Positions 35,038-43,860 of a stretch of DNA of 45,626 nt are shown piece after piece; within the stretch, counting starts at the first letter, position 1, and the number at the start of each line of letters is the position of its first letter. A program made the translations under genes and the position numbers. Source of the DNA: an uncultured Bacteroidota bacterium. Lineage in GTDB: Bacteria > Bacteroidota > Bacteroidia > Chitinophagales > Chitinophagaceae. Below the pieces are notes generated by a model that had not been told where the DNA came from, ran no database searches, and saw only the letters and a list, made by a program, of their open reading frames with translations. The stretch is taken from NCBI GenBank assembly GCA_903938445.1, contig CAJADG010000078.1, positions 1 through 45,626 of the forward strand, written 5' to 3'.

Positions 35038-36807
35038 ATGAAAATATTATTTCAATATTTACGTCCATTTAGAAAACTAGTGATCATTGGTTTTATTCTT
35101 GCCGCTATTAACCAAACCTTTTCCATGTTTGACCCCATGTTATTTGGAAGGTTAATTGATGAATTTGCCAAGAATCCATTTAAAGATGCCATGGGCAATA
35201 TTAGGACCCAGCCTGAATTTTTGAAAGGCATTGGAAAGATATTAGGATTGTTAGTGGGTACTGCCATGGTGAGTAGAATTGCAAAAGCATTTCAAGACTA
35301 TACTGTTAATGTAATTATCCAAAAATTTGGCGCTTCCTTATTTACTGACGGATTAAAGCACTCTATGCAATTGCCTTATCAAGCTTTTGAGGATCAAAGA
35401 AGCGGTGAGACATTGTCCATTTTAACCAAGGCTAGAGCGGATTGTGAAAAGTTTATTAGCTATGTAATCAATGTGGTGTTTGGTATTATAGTAAGCATTG
35501 TTTTTATCTCGATTTATGCAACTAAGTTGCATTGGTCCATCATGCCAATTTATATTTTAGGAGCAGGCACCATTGCTTATGTAACTAATTTATTAAGCAA
35601 GAAAATAAAATCCATTCAGAAAAATATTGTAAAAGAAACCACAACCCTTGCAGGTACTACTACTGAGAGTTTGCGCAATATTGAATTGGTGAAAAGTTTA
35701 GGTTTAACAAATCAGGAAGTAGATCGATTAAATAATAACACCTACAAAATATTAGCGCTTGAATTAAAGAAGGTAAAAAATATTCGTTCTTTAAGTTTCA
35801 TTCAAGGAACAATGGTAAACTTTTTAAGACAAGTCATCACGTTTACTTTAATGTGGCTAATTTTTAAAGAAATTTTATCTGTAGGTCAATTGATATCATT
35901 ACAGTTCTATAGCTTTTTCATATTTGGTCCATTACAAGAAATTGGAAGTATTATTATGAGCTATCGTGAAACAGAAGCTTCCTTAAATAATTTCGATGCT
36001 TTAATGAAAAAAGAAATAGAGATTAATCCTGCCGAAGCAGTACCTATTGGAAATATTGAGCAATTAGCTTTTGCAAATGTTGGATTCCAACATCAAACGG
36101 CCAACTTTAAAGCAATGGATGATATTAGCTTTGAAGTAAAGAAGGGCGAAACAATTGCCTTTGTTGGGCCATCAGGTGCGGGTAAAAGTACATTGGTAAA
36201 ACTAATTGTTGGCTTGTATCAAACACAAGAAGGACAAATTTTAATCAACGGAGTGAACAGTAAGCAAATTGATATGAATGAACTCAGAAATCAAATTAGC
36301 TTTGTTACACAGGATACACAATTGTTTGCAGGCACCATTAAAGAAAATTTGGCATTCGTCGCACCCCATGCAACAGAAGAAGAAATGCTAGTTGCCTTAC
36401 AAAAGTCAAGCTGTACTAATATTTTAGACAAAGGAGGCAATGGATTGGCAACGGTTATTGGAGAAGGTGGATTAAAATTAAGTGGTGGCGAAAAGCAAAG
36501 ACTTTCCATTGCACGTGCTTTATTAAGACATCCACATTTATTAATATTTGACGAAGCCACTTCAAGCTTGGATAGTTTAACTGAGGAATCTATTACAGAT
36601 ACCATTCGTGAATTATCTGCAGAACGCGAGCAAATCACTATCATGATTGCGCATAGATTAAGTACCATTATTCATGCTACTAGAATTTATGTATTAGAAA
36701 AGGGGAAAGTGATTGAACAAGGAACACACGATTCTTTACTTTCTGAAAAGGGTTTGTACTACGCTATGTGGAGACAACAAATTGGAGAAAGAAAATCTAA
36801 TAATTAG
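35038..36807 (+). CDS. ABC exporter, fused membrane and ATPase domains
   Basis: The protein is 589 residues. Six membrane helices span about residues 10-310. The ATPase domain has Walker A GPSGAGKS (about 378-385), Q-loop VTQDTQLFAGTIKENL, signature KLSGGEKQRLSIARALL, Walker B LLIFDEATSSLD and switch His in IMIAHRLSTI. It works as a dimer to export a lipid, peptide or drug; the substrate is not known. It is distinct in sequence from the exporter at 11907 (canonical LSGGE signature here, LSLGQ there). The start is 2 bases after the engB stop codon. The convergent DUF2721 gene ends 5 bases beyond. Confidence 0.9.
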   Translation: MKILFQYLRPFRKLVIIGFILAAINQTFSMFDPMLFGRLIDEFAKNPFKDAMGNIRTQPEFLKGIGKILGLLVGTAMVSRIAKAFQDYTVNVIIQKFGASLFTDGLKHSMQLPYQAFEDQRSGETLSILTKARADCEKFISYVINVVFGIIVSIVFISIYATKLHWSIMPIYILGAGTIAYVTNLLSKKIKSIQKNIVKETTTLAGTTTESLRNIELVKSLGLTNQEVDRLNNNTYKILALELKKVKNIRSLSFIQGTMVNFLRQVITFTLMWLIFKEILSVGQLISLQFYSFFIFGPLQEIGSIIMSYRETEASLNNFDALMKKEIEINPAEAVPIGNIEQLAFANVGFQHQTANFKAMDDISFEVKKGETIAFVGPSGAGKSTLVKLIVGLYQTQEGQILINGVNSKQIDMNELRNQISFVTQDTQLFAGTIKENLAFVAPHATEEEMLVALQKSSCTNILDKGGNGLATVIGEGGLKLSGGEKQRLSIARALLRHPHLLIFDEATSSLDSLTEESITDTIRELSAEREQITIMIAHRLSTIIHATRIYVLEKGKVIEQGTHDSLLSEKGLYYAMWRQQIGERKSNN

Positions 36808-36812
36808 TTTAA

Positions 36813-37256
36813 CTATTCGCGTTCGAACTTCTTTTTTAAGTATTCCATTACTGAAGGATCCTCTAGTCCTTCCATATCACTTAATTCAATTTCAATGGCT
36901 TTAGTGCTTAATCGAATTTCAATTAGCGATAAAAATATGGACCAGGAAAATGAGATCAAACTCACTGCAAAAATAAATTGGGCAACTCTTTGATATTGAA
37001 TATAAATAAAAAACATAGAGACAATCGAAAACAGTAATGATGTTACTCCATAGGTTTGCATGTTTCTTATCAATTTGAGACGATACTTTAAATTCTTGAT
37101 TTGAGTGAATATCAAGTGCCTTTGTTCCTGAGTATGGTATTTATCATGCAATACCCTCACCCTGCTTGACAAGGCCAAAAAACGGTTGGTGTACGCCAGC
37201 ATAATTAAACTTATAGCTGGAAAAAGAAGTGCAGGTATATTAACAGTTAATTCCAT
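36813..37256 (-). CDS. DUF2721-type membrane protein
   Basis: The protein is 147 residues with an N-terminal helix (about 6-22, IPALLFPAISLIMLAY), a conserved polar region (TNRFLALSSRVRVLHDKY, LKYRLKLIRNMQTYGV), two more helices (about 70-85 and 91-112) and a charged C-terminal helix. This layout and the N-R-x-x-x-L-x-x-R-x-R-x-L-H pattern fit DUF2721. No function is known. It is divergent from uvrC with a 41-base gap holding a perfect inverted repeat, and convergent with the ABC exporter. Confidence 0.75.
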   Translation of the reverse strand: MELTVNIPALLFPAISLIMLAYTNRFLALSSRVRVLHDKYHTQEQRHLIFTQIKNLKYRLKLIRNMQTYGVTSLLFSIVSMFFIYIQYQRVAQFIFAVSLISFSWSIFLSLIEIRLSTKAIEIELSDMEGLEDPSVMEYLKKKFERE

Positions 37257-37260
37257 ACCA

Positions 37261-37281
37261 CAAAAATATAAAGTATTTTTG
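37261..37281. promoter_or_regulatory. Mirrored TATTTTTG boxes between DUF2721 gene and uvrC
   Basis: CAAAAATA (37261-37268) and TATTTTTG (37274-37281) form a perfect 8-bp inverted repeat with a 5-base centre. Each arm equals the -7 consensus TAnnTTTG in its own direction. The plus arm is 16 bases before the uvrC ATG; the minus arm is only 4 bases from the DUF2721 ATG. Confidence 0.5.
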
Positions 37282-37297
37282 TGCTTTAGGTGTGTTA

Positions 37298-39097
37298 ATG
37301 GAAAAAGAGTTATTTAAGGAAATACAAGCTAGCCTGCCTCAGGAACCAGGGATTTATCAATATTTTGATGAAAATGGGCGTTTATTGTACGTAGGAAAGG
37401 CTAAAAACATTAGAAAAAGAGTTAGCTCCTACTTTTTATCCAATAATGGACATACCCTTAAAACCATTGAGTTGGTGCAAAAAATTAAGGATATCCAGTT
37501 TACCATAGTAGATTCAGAGCATGATGCATTTATTCTGGAAAATGAATTGATAAAAAATTATCAGCCTAAATACAATATCAATTTAAAGGATGATAAAACC
37601 TACCCTTATATTATAATAAAAAAAGAAAACTTCCCAAGGGTATTTTTAACCAGAAGAAAAATAAATGATGGGAGTACCTATATAGGACCATTTACCAATG
37701 TTTTAGCTGCAAGAGAATTAATTGATCATATAAAACATACGATCCCTTTAAGAACCTGCACCCTTCCTTTAACTCCAAAAAATATTGAGCAAGGAAAATT
37801 TAAGGTTTGTTTAGAATATCATTTAGGCAATTGCCTGGGTCCTTGTCAAGGCTTTCAAACCCTTGCCGAGTATAATGAATCCATTGAACAGGTTCAACAT
37901 CTATTAAAAGGAAATGTGAAGCCGGTAATTACAAACTTAAAAACTAAAATGCTTGAACAATCCAATAACATGGCATTTGAAAGAGCTGCAATTACCAAAA
38001 AGAAAATAGAAGAACTTGAAAATTATCAAACAAAATCGGCAATTTATATCAAGCAACTTCATGCGATGGATGTTTTTACAATCTCCCATGATGATGACCA
38101 GGCTTATGTTAGCTATTTAATGATTGAAAATGGAAGAATCATTCAAACTCATATTTTACCACTTACTGTCCCCATTGAAGAAAATATTGAAACTATTTTA
38201 AGTTTTGCAATTCACTATTTTAGAACCAATTTAAATAGTAGAGCAAAAGAAATAATTATTCCTTTTGAATTAACTGAAAAAGTATTTGATGTCAAGTATA
38301 CTATTCCACAAGCAGGAGATAAAGAACAATTACTAGCTCTCTCACAAAAGAATGCAGATTATGCTTTAAGAGATTGGAAACATAAGCAGGCTTTAGTAAG
38401 TGTACAAGATCCTAAGTATAATGAGATTCTTGAGGAAATGAAGCAGGTTTTACATTTACAAAATACTCCAAATCATATTGAATGTTTTGACAATTCAAAT
38501 TTTCAAGGTGCCTATCCCGTATCTGCGATGGTTTGTTTTAAAAACGGAGTGCCCAGTAAGTCGGATTATAGAAAGTTTAATATCAAAACTGTAATAGGAA
38601 TAAATGACTTTGCAAGCATGAAAGAGTCCGTTGGTAGGCGCTATAAATCGGTTATAGAAAAGAAATTGCCTCTACCACAGTTAATTATTATCGATGGTGG
38701 AAAAGGGCAATTAAACGCTGCATTGGAGGCATTAACTGAACTTGGCATACAAGATAAAGTCACAACTGTAGGACTCGCTAAAAATATAGAGGAGTTATTT
38801 TTTCCTGGTGACAAAAAATCGATCATTTTAGATTGGCACAGCGAAGCACATAAACTCATTCGAAATATCAGAGACGAAGTACACCGTTTTGGTATTCAAT
38901 TTCATAGAAGCAAAAGATCAAAGGGCGCTTTGGAAACAGGACTTGATAATATTGAAGGTATTGGACCCAAAACAAAAGAATTATTATTATTACACTTTAA
39001 ATCAGTTCAAAAAATTAAGGAAGCAAAACAACCTTTATTGGCAAAATTAATAGGCGAAAAAAAAGCCGCTATTTTATTAGCGGCCTTTGCAAAGTAA
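37298..39097 (+). CDS. uvrC: Excinuclease ABC subunit C
   Basis: I chose ATG at 37298 (599 residues) over GTG at 37292. UvrC makes both cuts in nucleotide excision repair. Its GIY-YIG nuclease domain (about 15-95) reads GIYQYF...LLYVGKAKNIRKR, with YVG in place of YIG as in many UvrC proteins. A cysteine-bearing segment (CLEYHLGNCLGPCQG) and a UVR motif for UvrB contact (about 200-235) follow. The RNase H-like domain has IECFDNSNFQGAYPVSAMVCF and IIIDGGKGQLNAAL, and helix-hairpin-helix motifs (IEGIGPKTKELLLLHF) end the chain. The last 12 codons contain the terminator of the convergent gld operon. Confidence 0.97.
   Translation: MEKELFKEIQASLPQEPGIYQYFDENGRLLYVGKAKNIRKRVSSYFLSNNGHTLKTIELVQKIKDIQFTIVDSEHDAFILENELIKNYQPKYNINLKDDKTYPYIIIKKENFPRVFLTRRKINDGSTYIGPFTNVLAARELIDHIKHTIPLRTCTLPLTPKNIEQGKFKVCLEYHLGNCLGPCQGFQTLAEYNESIEQVQHLLKGNVKPVITNLKTKMLEQSNNMAFERAAITKKKIEELENYQTKSAIYIKQLHAMDVFTISHDDDQAYVSYLMIENGRIIQTHILPLTVPIEENIETILSFAIHYFRTNLNSRAKEIIIPFELTEKVFDVKYTIPQAGDKEQLLALSQKNADYALRDWKHKQALVSVQDPKYNEILEEMKQVLHLQNTPNHIECFDNSNFQGAYPVSAMVCFKNGVPSKSDYRKFNIKTVIGINDFASMKESVGRRYKSVIEKKLPLPQLIIIDGGKGQLNAALEALTELGIQDKVTTVGLAKNIEELFFPGDKKSIILDWHSEAHKLIRNIRDEVHRFGIQFHRSKRSKGALETGLDNIEGIGPKTKELLLLHFKSVQKIKEAKQPLLAKLIGEKKAAILLAAFAK
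39057..39084 (-). terminator. gld operon terminator embedded in the 3' end of uvrC
   Basis: GCCGCTA (39065-39071) and TAGCGGC (39078-39084) form a perfect 7-bp stem with a 6-base loop. On the minus strand it is followed by eight T (complement of 39057-39064). It lies 40 bases beyond the gldN stop, inside uvrC codons (EKKAAILLAAF). Confidence 0.85.
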
Positions 39098-39123
39098 AGT
39101 AAATTATTTTTTGGTATTTTAAA

Positions 39124-40116
39124 CTAATACACCCAACGATCTTGTTCAAAATTATCAATTCGCTGTATTGTTTTTTCAGCTAACTCTAATCTTTTTCTAG
39201 GATCCTTTTTATAAATTTCATTCATTGATTGATCCTTGAAATTCTCGTATGATGTTTTCACAATATGTCCATCAAAATATTTATTTTCCAAAATCTTGGC
39301 CCAATCAACGATATCCGTACTATTCTTTGGATTATAAACAGGAAGTGATTTTAAATTTGCTCTAATTTTTGAATAGGAAACCCAAAATAATGGGACCAAC
39401 TCTTTTGCTGATTTACTTCCATCTGCATTTACTGAAGAATCACCAGGTATTTTAGCCAATGGCGCAATACCAATAATTCTATAATACAATCTGCTGCTTT
39501 TACTATCGTATATATATTGAGACTTAATTCTAAATGCATAGATCGAATCTGTTGCAAGCGCTTTTGATCCATCTGGCTGAAGTGTATCGTAAGTAGTTCC
39601 ATCTAATCTTGTTACGGTAACTGGACGCATCGGGCCATTGAATATTGTTTCAATATCCTCTAAAGACTTATGGGTAGTAAATATATCATCAGAGTATGCT
39701 TTTATATTCGCTGAATCATTCACTAATGCATTTATTAAAATAGCTATAAAGCGATCATTTGTGGTTGCCGCATTTTGCTCATATAATAGCAATCTATTTT
39801 TCTTTTCTCTTCCATCGATATCCTCCCAAATAGTTTCATAAAACTGAACGTCCTCTTTTCTAATAATTGGCGTTTGATGATTAGTAGCATTTATTTTTTT
39901 CTCTAAGGAAGTATCACTAGTAGTTTCTTGCAATACCGAATCAGTGAAAAATCCATTTACTTCTTCAAAAATTGTTACAGGTTTTGTTTTAATATTACCA
40001 AATTGATAGGAAGTTTTTTTTGCTGGAGTTTGCGCTAATAATTGAATGCACGCGCATAAACTCATAGAGATGATACCTACAAACTTGATGATATTAAAAT
40101 GTTTACTTGTTTTCAT
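39124..40116 (-). CDS. gldN: Gliding motility/T9SS protein GldN
   Basis: The protein is 330 residues with a signal peptide ending IQLLAQ (about 1-29). It matches the GldN/PorN family in the segment FYETIWEDIDGREKKNRLLLY, in LYYRIIGIAPLA, in ELVPLFWVSYSKIRANL and in SYENFKDQSMNEIY. GldN forms the periplasmic ring with GldK in the type IX secretion machine, docked to the GldLM motor. It is the last gene of the gldK-L-M-N operon, 30 bases after gldM. The terminator of the operon sits within uvrC. Confidence 0.92.
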   Translation of the reverse strand: MKTSKHFNIIKFVGIISMSLCACIQLLAQTPAKKTSYQFGNIKTKPVTIFEEVNGFFTDSVLQETTSDTSLEKKINATNHQTPIIRKEDVQFYETIWEDIDGREKKNRLLLYEQNAATTNDRFIAILINALVNDSANIKAYSDDIFTTHKSLEDIETIFNGPMRPVTVTRLDGTTYDTLQPDGSKALATDSIYAFRIKSQYIYDSKSSRLYYRIIGIAPLAKIPGDSSVNADGSKSAKELVPLFWVSYSKIRANLKSLPVYNPKNSTDIVDWAKILENKYFDGHIVKTSYENFKDQSMNEIYKKDPRKRLELAEKTIQRIDNFEQDRWVY

Positions 40117-40146
40117 ATACTTTATGTATTTATTTCGACTTTTAGC

Positions 40147-41754
40147 TTATTTAAGGAAAAAGGAAATAGTATTATTAATTCTACGATCTTTTTTGGCAGC
40201 ATCTTCAGCAATAATATCTGTTATTAATACCTGACTACCCTGCGTACACTTAGCCATTAAACTAGTTGCACCTGCAAAACTATTGCCATTGATATTTGCT
40301 GTTTCAATTCCTGCAAATCCTTTTCCAGAAAATTGCATTTTGAAAGACTTGATTTTATATTTAATGCCGCTAAAAATAAAGTCATCTGGAACTTTTGTAG
40401 CAAGACCTTGTTGTAATTTAAATTCACTTGCACTAACCACACCACCATAATAAGTTGGCTTTGTTAAAGTACCAACAACATATGCAGCTTGTGGTTCTGG
40501 TAATCCCTTGACTCTAATTCTTTCATTTTTAGAATTTTTACCATCTGTAATGTTTAATTCTAACACCCCCTCTGCATTAGGAAATACAGAATATCTTCCC
40601 GGTCCTTTTTGTTCAATTTTAGCAGCACCTGAAACCACGCTTACTTTAATGGCACCTGCACCACCAGCAGCTCCTGAAATTGAAATTGGATTTCCATCAG
40701 GAATACCATTGTAAAAAACCTTAGTTGAATCCACTGAAAAAGCTAATCCAGTTGGAATTCCCACTTTATATTTAACCTCAGTTGACTTTGATTTTTGTTC
40801 ACCGGATGCAGGGTCTTTATAAGTAACTGTTACATGTTTAGTAAAATCGCCTGCACTTGATGCAATTGTTTTATAAACCCCTTGTCCATCTGAATTTAAT
40901 GGGACACTAGCTCCGTCAATTGTAATAGTAGGCTTTGTATCTTGATTGTAGGCACCTAAACCAGCAGTAATCACCAACTCATCTCCAGCCATAACCATGG
41001 TTGAACTTGCGTTGGCAATGGCAGCAAGAGTTGTAGACATTCTTACAGAAGTAACTTGAGAATAGCAATAATCAATTAATTGAGCTTCACTGTTTCTCAC
41101 ATCATTTTGAAACTTAGACAAGATGGCTAAACCTGCAATAGTAGGAGTCATATGAAAATAAATATATGACCACTTTTCTTGAGGCGTACTCATTGCATCA
41201 ACTATCGACTGATTATCTTTATTATATAATTTAGGAATTTCTAAGTTAATCGGCAACTTATTTACTTGTGCAGCAATTGCAGTATCAATACTAGCCAAAT
41301 CGCTTTTATATTTAGCTAATAATGCATATAACTCTTCGCCTTTTGCTTGTTTATCTTTACTATGATCCTCATTGGGCGCAAGTAATCTTGTAGTAGCTTC
41401 TAAATCTTCATCATTAAAAGTGCCATCTGGCTTTAAATTAGAACCCTGCTTTAATGAAGTTTTTAATTCCTCAATTTGAGTTGCCAACTTTTCAGATAAT
41501 TCTTTTATTTGTACGGCCTTGGGTTTCCAATAAGCTACTTTTTCTGGGAATTGCTTTTTTATACCTTCATCATCAAAATCAGCTACCAATTTTATACTTC
41601 TTTCCGATAACTCTTTATTTGATCTTACGTAACTATCCTCAATTGTTTTAAATGCATTAAGAATTTCACTCGAAACATTTAGGGCAAGTATTGCAGTTAA
41701 TACCAAATACATGATATTAATCATTTTCTGCCTAGGTTCTTTAGGTAATGCCAT
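40147..41754 (-). CDS. gldM: Gliding motility/T9SS motor protein GldM
   Basis: The protein is 535 residues, the family length. A cytoplasmic MALPKEPRQKMINIMYLVLT start leads into one membrane helix (about 12-30, IMYLVLTAILALNVSSEIL), then a long periplasmic part: a helical domain (about 35-225) and three Ig-like beta domains (VMAGDELVITAGLGAYN, GIPTGLAFSVDSTKVFYNGIPDG, GKGFAGIETANINGNSF). GldM couples the GldL ion motor in the inner membrane to the outer-membrane T9SS ring. It lies 32 bases after gldL and 30 before gldN. Confidence 0.95.
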   Translation of the reverse strand: MALPKEPRQKMINIMYLVLTAILALNVSSEILNAFKTIEDSYVRSNKELSERSIKLVADFDDEGIKKQFPEKVAYWKPKAVQIKELSEKLATQIEELKTSLKQGSNLKPDGTFNDEDLEATTRLLAPNEDHSKDKQAKGEELYALLAKYKSDLASIDTAIAAQVNKLPINLEIPKLYNKDNQSIVDAMSTPQEKWSYIYFHMTPTIAGLAILSKFQNDVRNSEAQLIDYCYSQVTSVRMSTTLAAIANASSTMVMAGDELVITAGLGAYNQDTKPTITIDGASVPLNSDGQGVYKTIASSAGDFTKHVTVTYKDPASGEQKSKSTEVKYKVGIPTGLAFSVDSTKVFYNGIPDGNPISISGAAGGAGAIKVSVVSGAAKIEQKGPGRYSVFPNAEGVLELNITDGKNSKNERIRVKGLPEPQAAYVVGTLTKPTYYGGVVSASEFKLQQGLATKVPDDFIFSGIKYKIKSFKMQFSGKGFAGIETANINGNSFAGATSLMAKCTQGSQVLITDIIAEDAAKKDRRINNTISFFLK

Positions 41755-41786
41755 CTAAAAATATTTTTATTTGAATTTGCTTTAAA

Positions 41787-42335
41787 TTATTTTCCTTTTA
41801 TCGCAGAAATCATATTAGTATACACAGCATTCAATTCTGTTAAATTGTTGGCAAGTGCATTTAGTTGATCTTTTGTACGAGCTGCATCACCTACTGAACT
41901 TGTCATAGATTCTGACAAAGTTTTTACGCTGCCATAAAAATGATTTAATTCATCTAATGTTTTACCCATTGATTCAAACTTTGCATTTAAGTTTTTCAAG
42001 CCATCTGTCTGAGCACTTATTGCACCGATATTAGCATTTGTGTTTTCAATTGATGCCTTAACATCATTTAATGCTTTTATTAATTCTGTGCTATCTAATG
42101 TAGCGGTACCTACTCCATCATGAGAATGATCTTGAGGATCTGAAGGAAGATAAGCATACACTAAAAATATAGCAGCCTCAGTAAACATACCTACAATCAA
42201 AAACGTATTTGCAAACGGCCAGTGTAAAATTTTAAATAAGGCTCCTACAATAACTACTGCAGCACCTACGGAAACTGCCTTGTCTACCCAATATTTAAAA
42301 TCTTTTTTTACTTCAGGTTTGTTAACTTGACTCAT
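41787..42335 (-). CDS. gldL: Gliding motility/T9SS motor protein GldL
   Basis: The protein is 182 residues. Two membrane helices (about 21-37 and 42-60) carry the ion-motor residues: Lys35 in GAAVVIVGALFKILHW and Glu53 in GMFTEAAIF. These align by eye with Lys27 and Glu49 of Flavobacterium johnsoniae GldL, with a loop four residues shorter. The cytoplasmic C-terminal half is a coiled coil (LNDVKASIENTNANIGAISAQ). GldL with GldM uses the proton gradient to drive T9SS export and gliding. It follows gldK by 57 bases. Confidence 0.95.
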   Translation of the reverse strand: MSQVNKPEVKKDFKYWVDKAVSVGAAVVIVGALFKILHWPFANTFLIVGMFTEAAIFLVYAYLPSDPQDHSHDGVGTATLDSTELIKALNDVKASIENTNANIGAISAQTDGLKNLNAKFESMGKTLDELNHFYGSVKTLSESMTSSVGDAARTKDQLNALANNLTELNAVYTNMISAIKGK

Positions 42336-42392
42336 AAATTATTTTTATGTTTTAATGAAAGGTTTTTATTTTTCTGATGAATGCTTGGTTAA

Positions 42393-43730
42393 TTAATATT
42401 TTGGACTTGTATATAAAACACATCTAAATCCAATATATGATTTTGCATTAAACTGATATTCAAAATTTCTAGTACTTACTTGGCAGTTATAAACGTTATC
42501 TTTCCAAGATCCTCCTCTAATTGATTTTCTTGCTCTAGGATCTCTTTTTTCTTTTAATTCATCTTTATCATCTACATCATATTGATAATTTGGATTAAAA
42601 TCAGAAGGTCCACCTGCTTCATCGTAGACAGTACTTGTCCATTCAGCTACATTGCCTGCCATATCATATAAACCAAAACCATTTTCGGTATATGATTTTA
42701 CTTTAACTGGAGTAATGCCATCTACTTTTGTATCGCCTCCATAATAATCTCCTCTACCAGGTTTAAAGTTAGCCATCAAACGACCTTCTCTAGTTCGTGC
42801 ATAAGGTGCTCCCCATGGGTACATTGCATTGATTTTTGAATTTCCTCTTGCAGCATATTCCCATTCCGCCTCAGATGGTAAACGATATACACCATCAATC
42901 ATGATATCTTTTTTACCTGGGCGTCCTTGATAGTAATCACTGTGTTCAGTTCTCCAATGACAAAATGCAGTAGCTTGTTTCCAAGATACACCTACCACTG
43001 GATATTCATTGTATGATTTATGTGAAAAATACATGATCATTAATGGATCATTTTCAGAATAAGAAAAATCTCTGCCCCATACTAAAGTATCAGGATAAAT
43101 TGCAACTTCTTTTTTGACTTTGAAAAGACGCTTTTCATTTTTTAATCCTTTGTTTGAATTAGATAACTCTGCAGCTTTTTTCAAGTCGACAAAAGTGTAA
43201 CTATATATCATTTTATTAGGATCCAATTGCAATAAATTGCCTTTTAATCTATTGGGTTGTTGTAATACCACTTCAGTTAATCTAGAAGACAATAAACCTT
43301 CGATATCCTTTTGTGATTTTGCACCTGAAATAAATTTATTCATTGAAGCAACTTTAACCCAATCCACTTTCAAAGTATCTTCATCTGGTATGTTGGTTGT
43401 TTTTAAATAGAAATTCAAATACTTTAGCGAATCTGCAACATAATTTACAAAACGGCGATACTGTTCATTGGTGATTTCAGATTTATCCATCCAAAAACTT
43501 GAAACTGAAACTAATTTTTTATGATTCATTAATGAATTATCAATTTGCTCATCACTTGCTCCCATGTAATATGATCCGCCTGGTATATAAGCCATTTGCG
43601 CATCAGACCTAAGTTTTGTATTTTTAAATACACTCTTGGACTCAAAAGCAAAAAATAATAATGAACTTAATAAAACCGTTAACAACATCAACGGAAATTT
43701 AAATTTTGCAATTTTCAAATTCTTAACCAT
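42393..43730 (-). CDS. gldK: Gliding motility/T9SS protein GldK, without lipobox
   Basis: The protein is 445 residues. It has a hydrophobic N-terminal helix (about 11-29) and a formylglycine-generating-enzyme-like (SUMF) fold: AYIPGGSYYMGASDEQ, WMDKSEITNEQYRRFV, PVVGVSWKQATAFCHW, YRLPSEAEWEYAARG, NVAEWTSTVYD, SIRGGSWKDN and YIGFRCVL. In GldK/PorK the fold is structural, forming the outer-membrane-associated ring with GldN. Known GldK and PorK are lipoproteins, yet no Cys follows the hydrophobic segment here (SLLFFAFESKS). It is the first gene of the gld operon; the 130-base gap upstream holds the hairpin ATCCTT-TAC-AAGGAT (43840-43854). Confidence 0.93.
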   Translation of the reverse strand: MVKNLKIAKFKFPLMLLTVLLSSLLFFAFESKSVFKNTKLRSDAQMAYIPGGSYYMGASDEQIDNSLMNHKKLVSVSSFWMDKSEITNEQYRRFVNYVADSLKYLNFYLKTTNIPDEDTLKVDWVKVASMNKFISGAKSQKDIEGLLSSRLTEVVLQQPNRLKGNLLQLDPNKMIYSYTFVDLKKAAELSNSNKGLKNEKRLFKVKKEVAIYPDTLVWGRDFSYSENDPLMIMYFSHKSYNEYPVVGVSWKQATAFCHWRTEHSDYYQGRPGKKDIMIDGVYRLPSEAEWEYAARGNSKINAMYPWGAPYARTREGRLMANFKPGRGDYYGGDTKVDGITPVKVKSYTENGFGLYDMAGNVAEWTSTVYDEAGGPSDFNPNYQYDVDDKDELKEKRDPRARKSIRGGSWKDNVYNCQVSTRNFEYQFNAKSYIGFRCVLYTSPKY

Positions 43731-43860
43731 AATTGTTATTTAAAATAATGCTTGGACATACCAAGATTATAATATTTAATTTTTTTTTAATATCTTTTAC
43801 ACACAATCTCTTGATAGTATGGATAAAGTTACTAAATCCATCCTTTACAAGGATTGCAAA

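Noticed and set aside
42393..43730. GldK as a true formylglycine-generating or sulfatase-modifying enzyme
   Set aside because: The SUMF-like fold is shared by GldK, and the gene is first in an intact gldKLMN operon, which decides the assignment.
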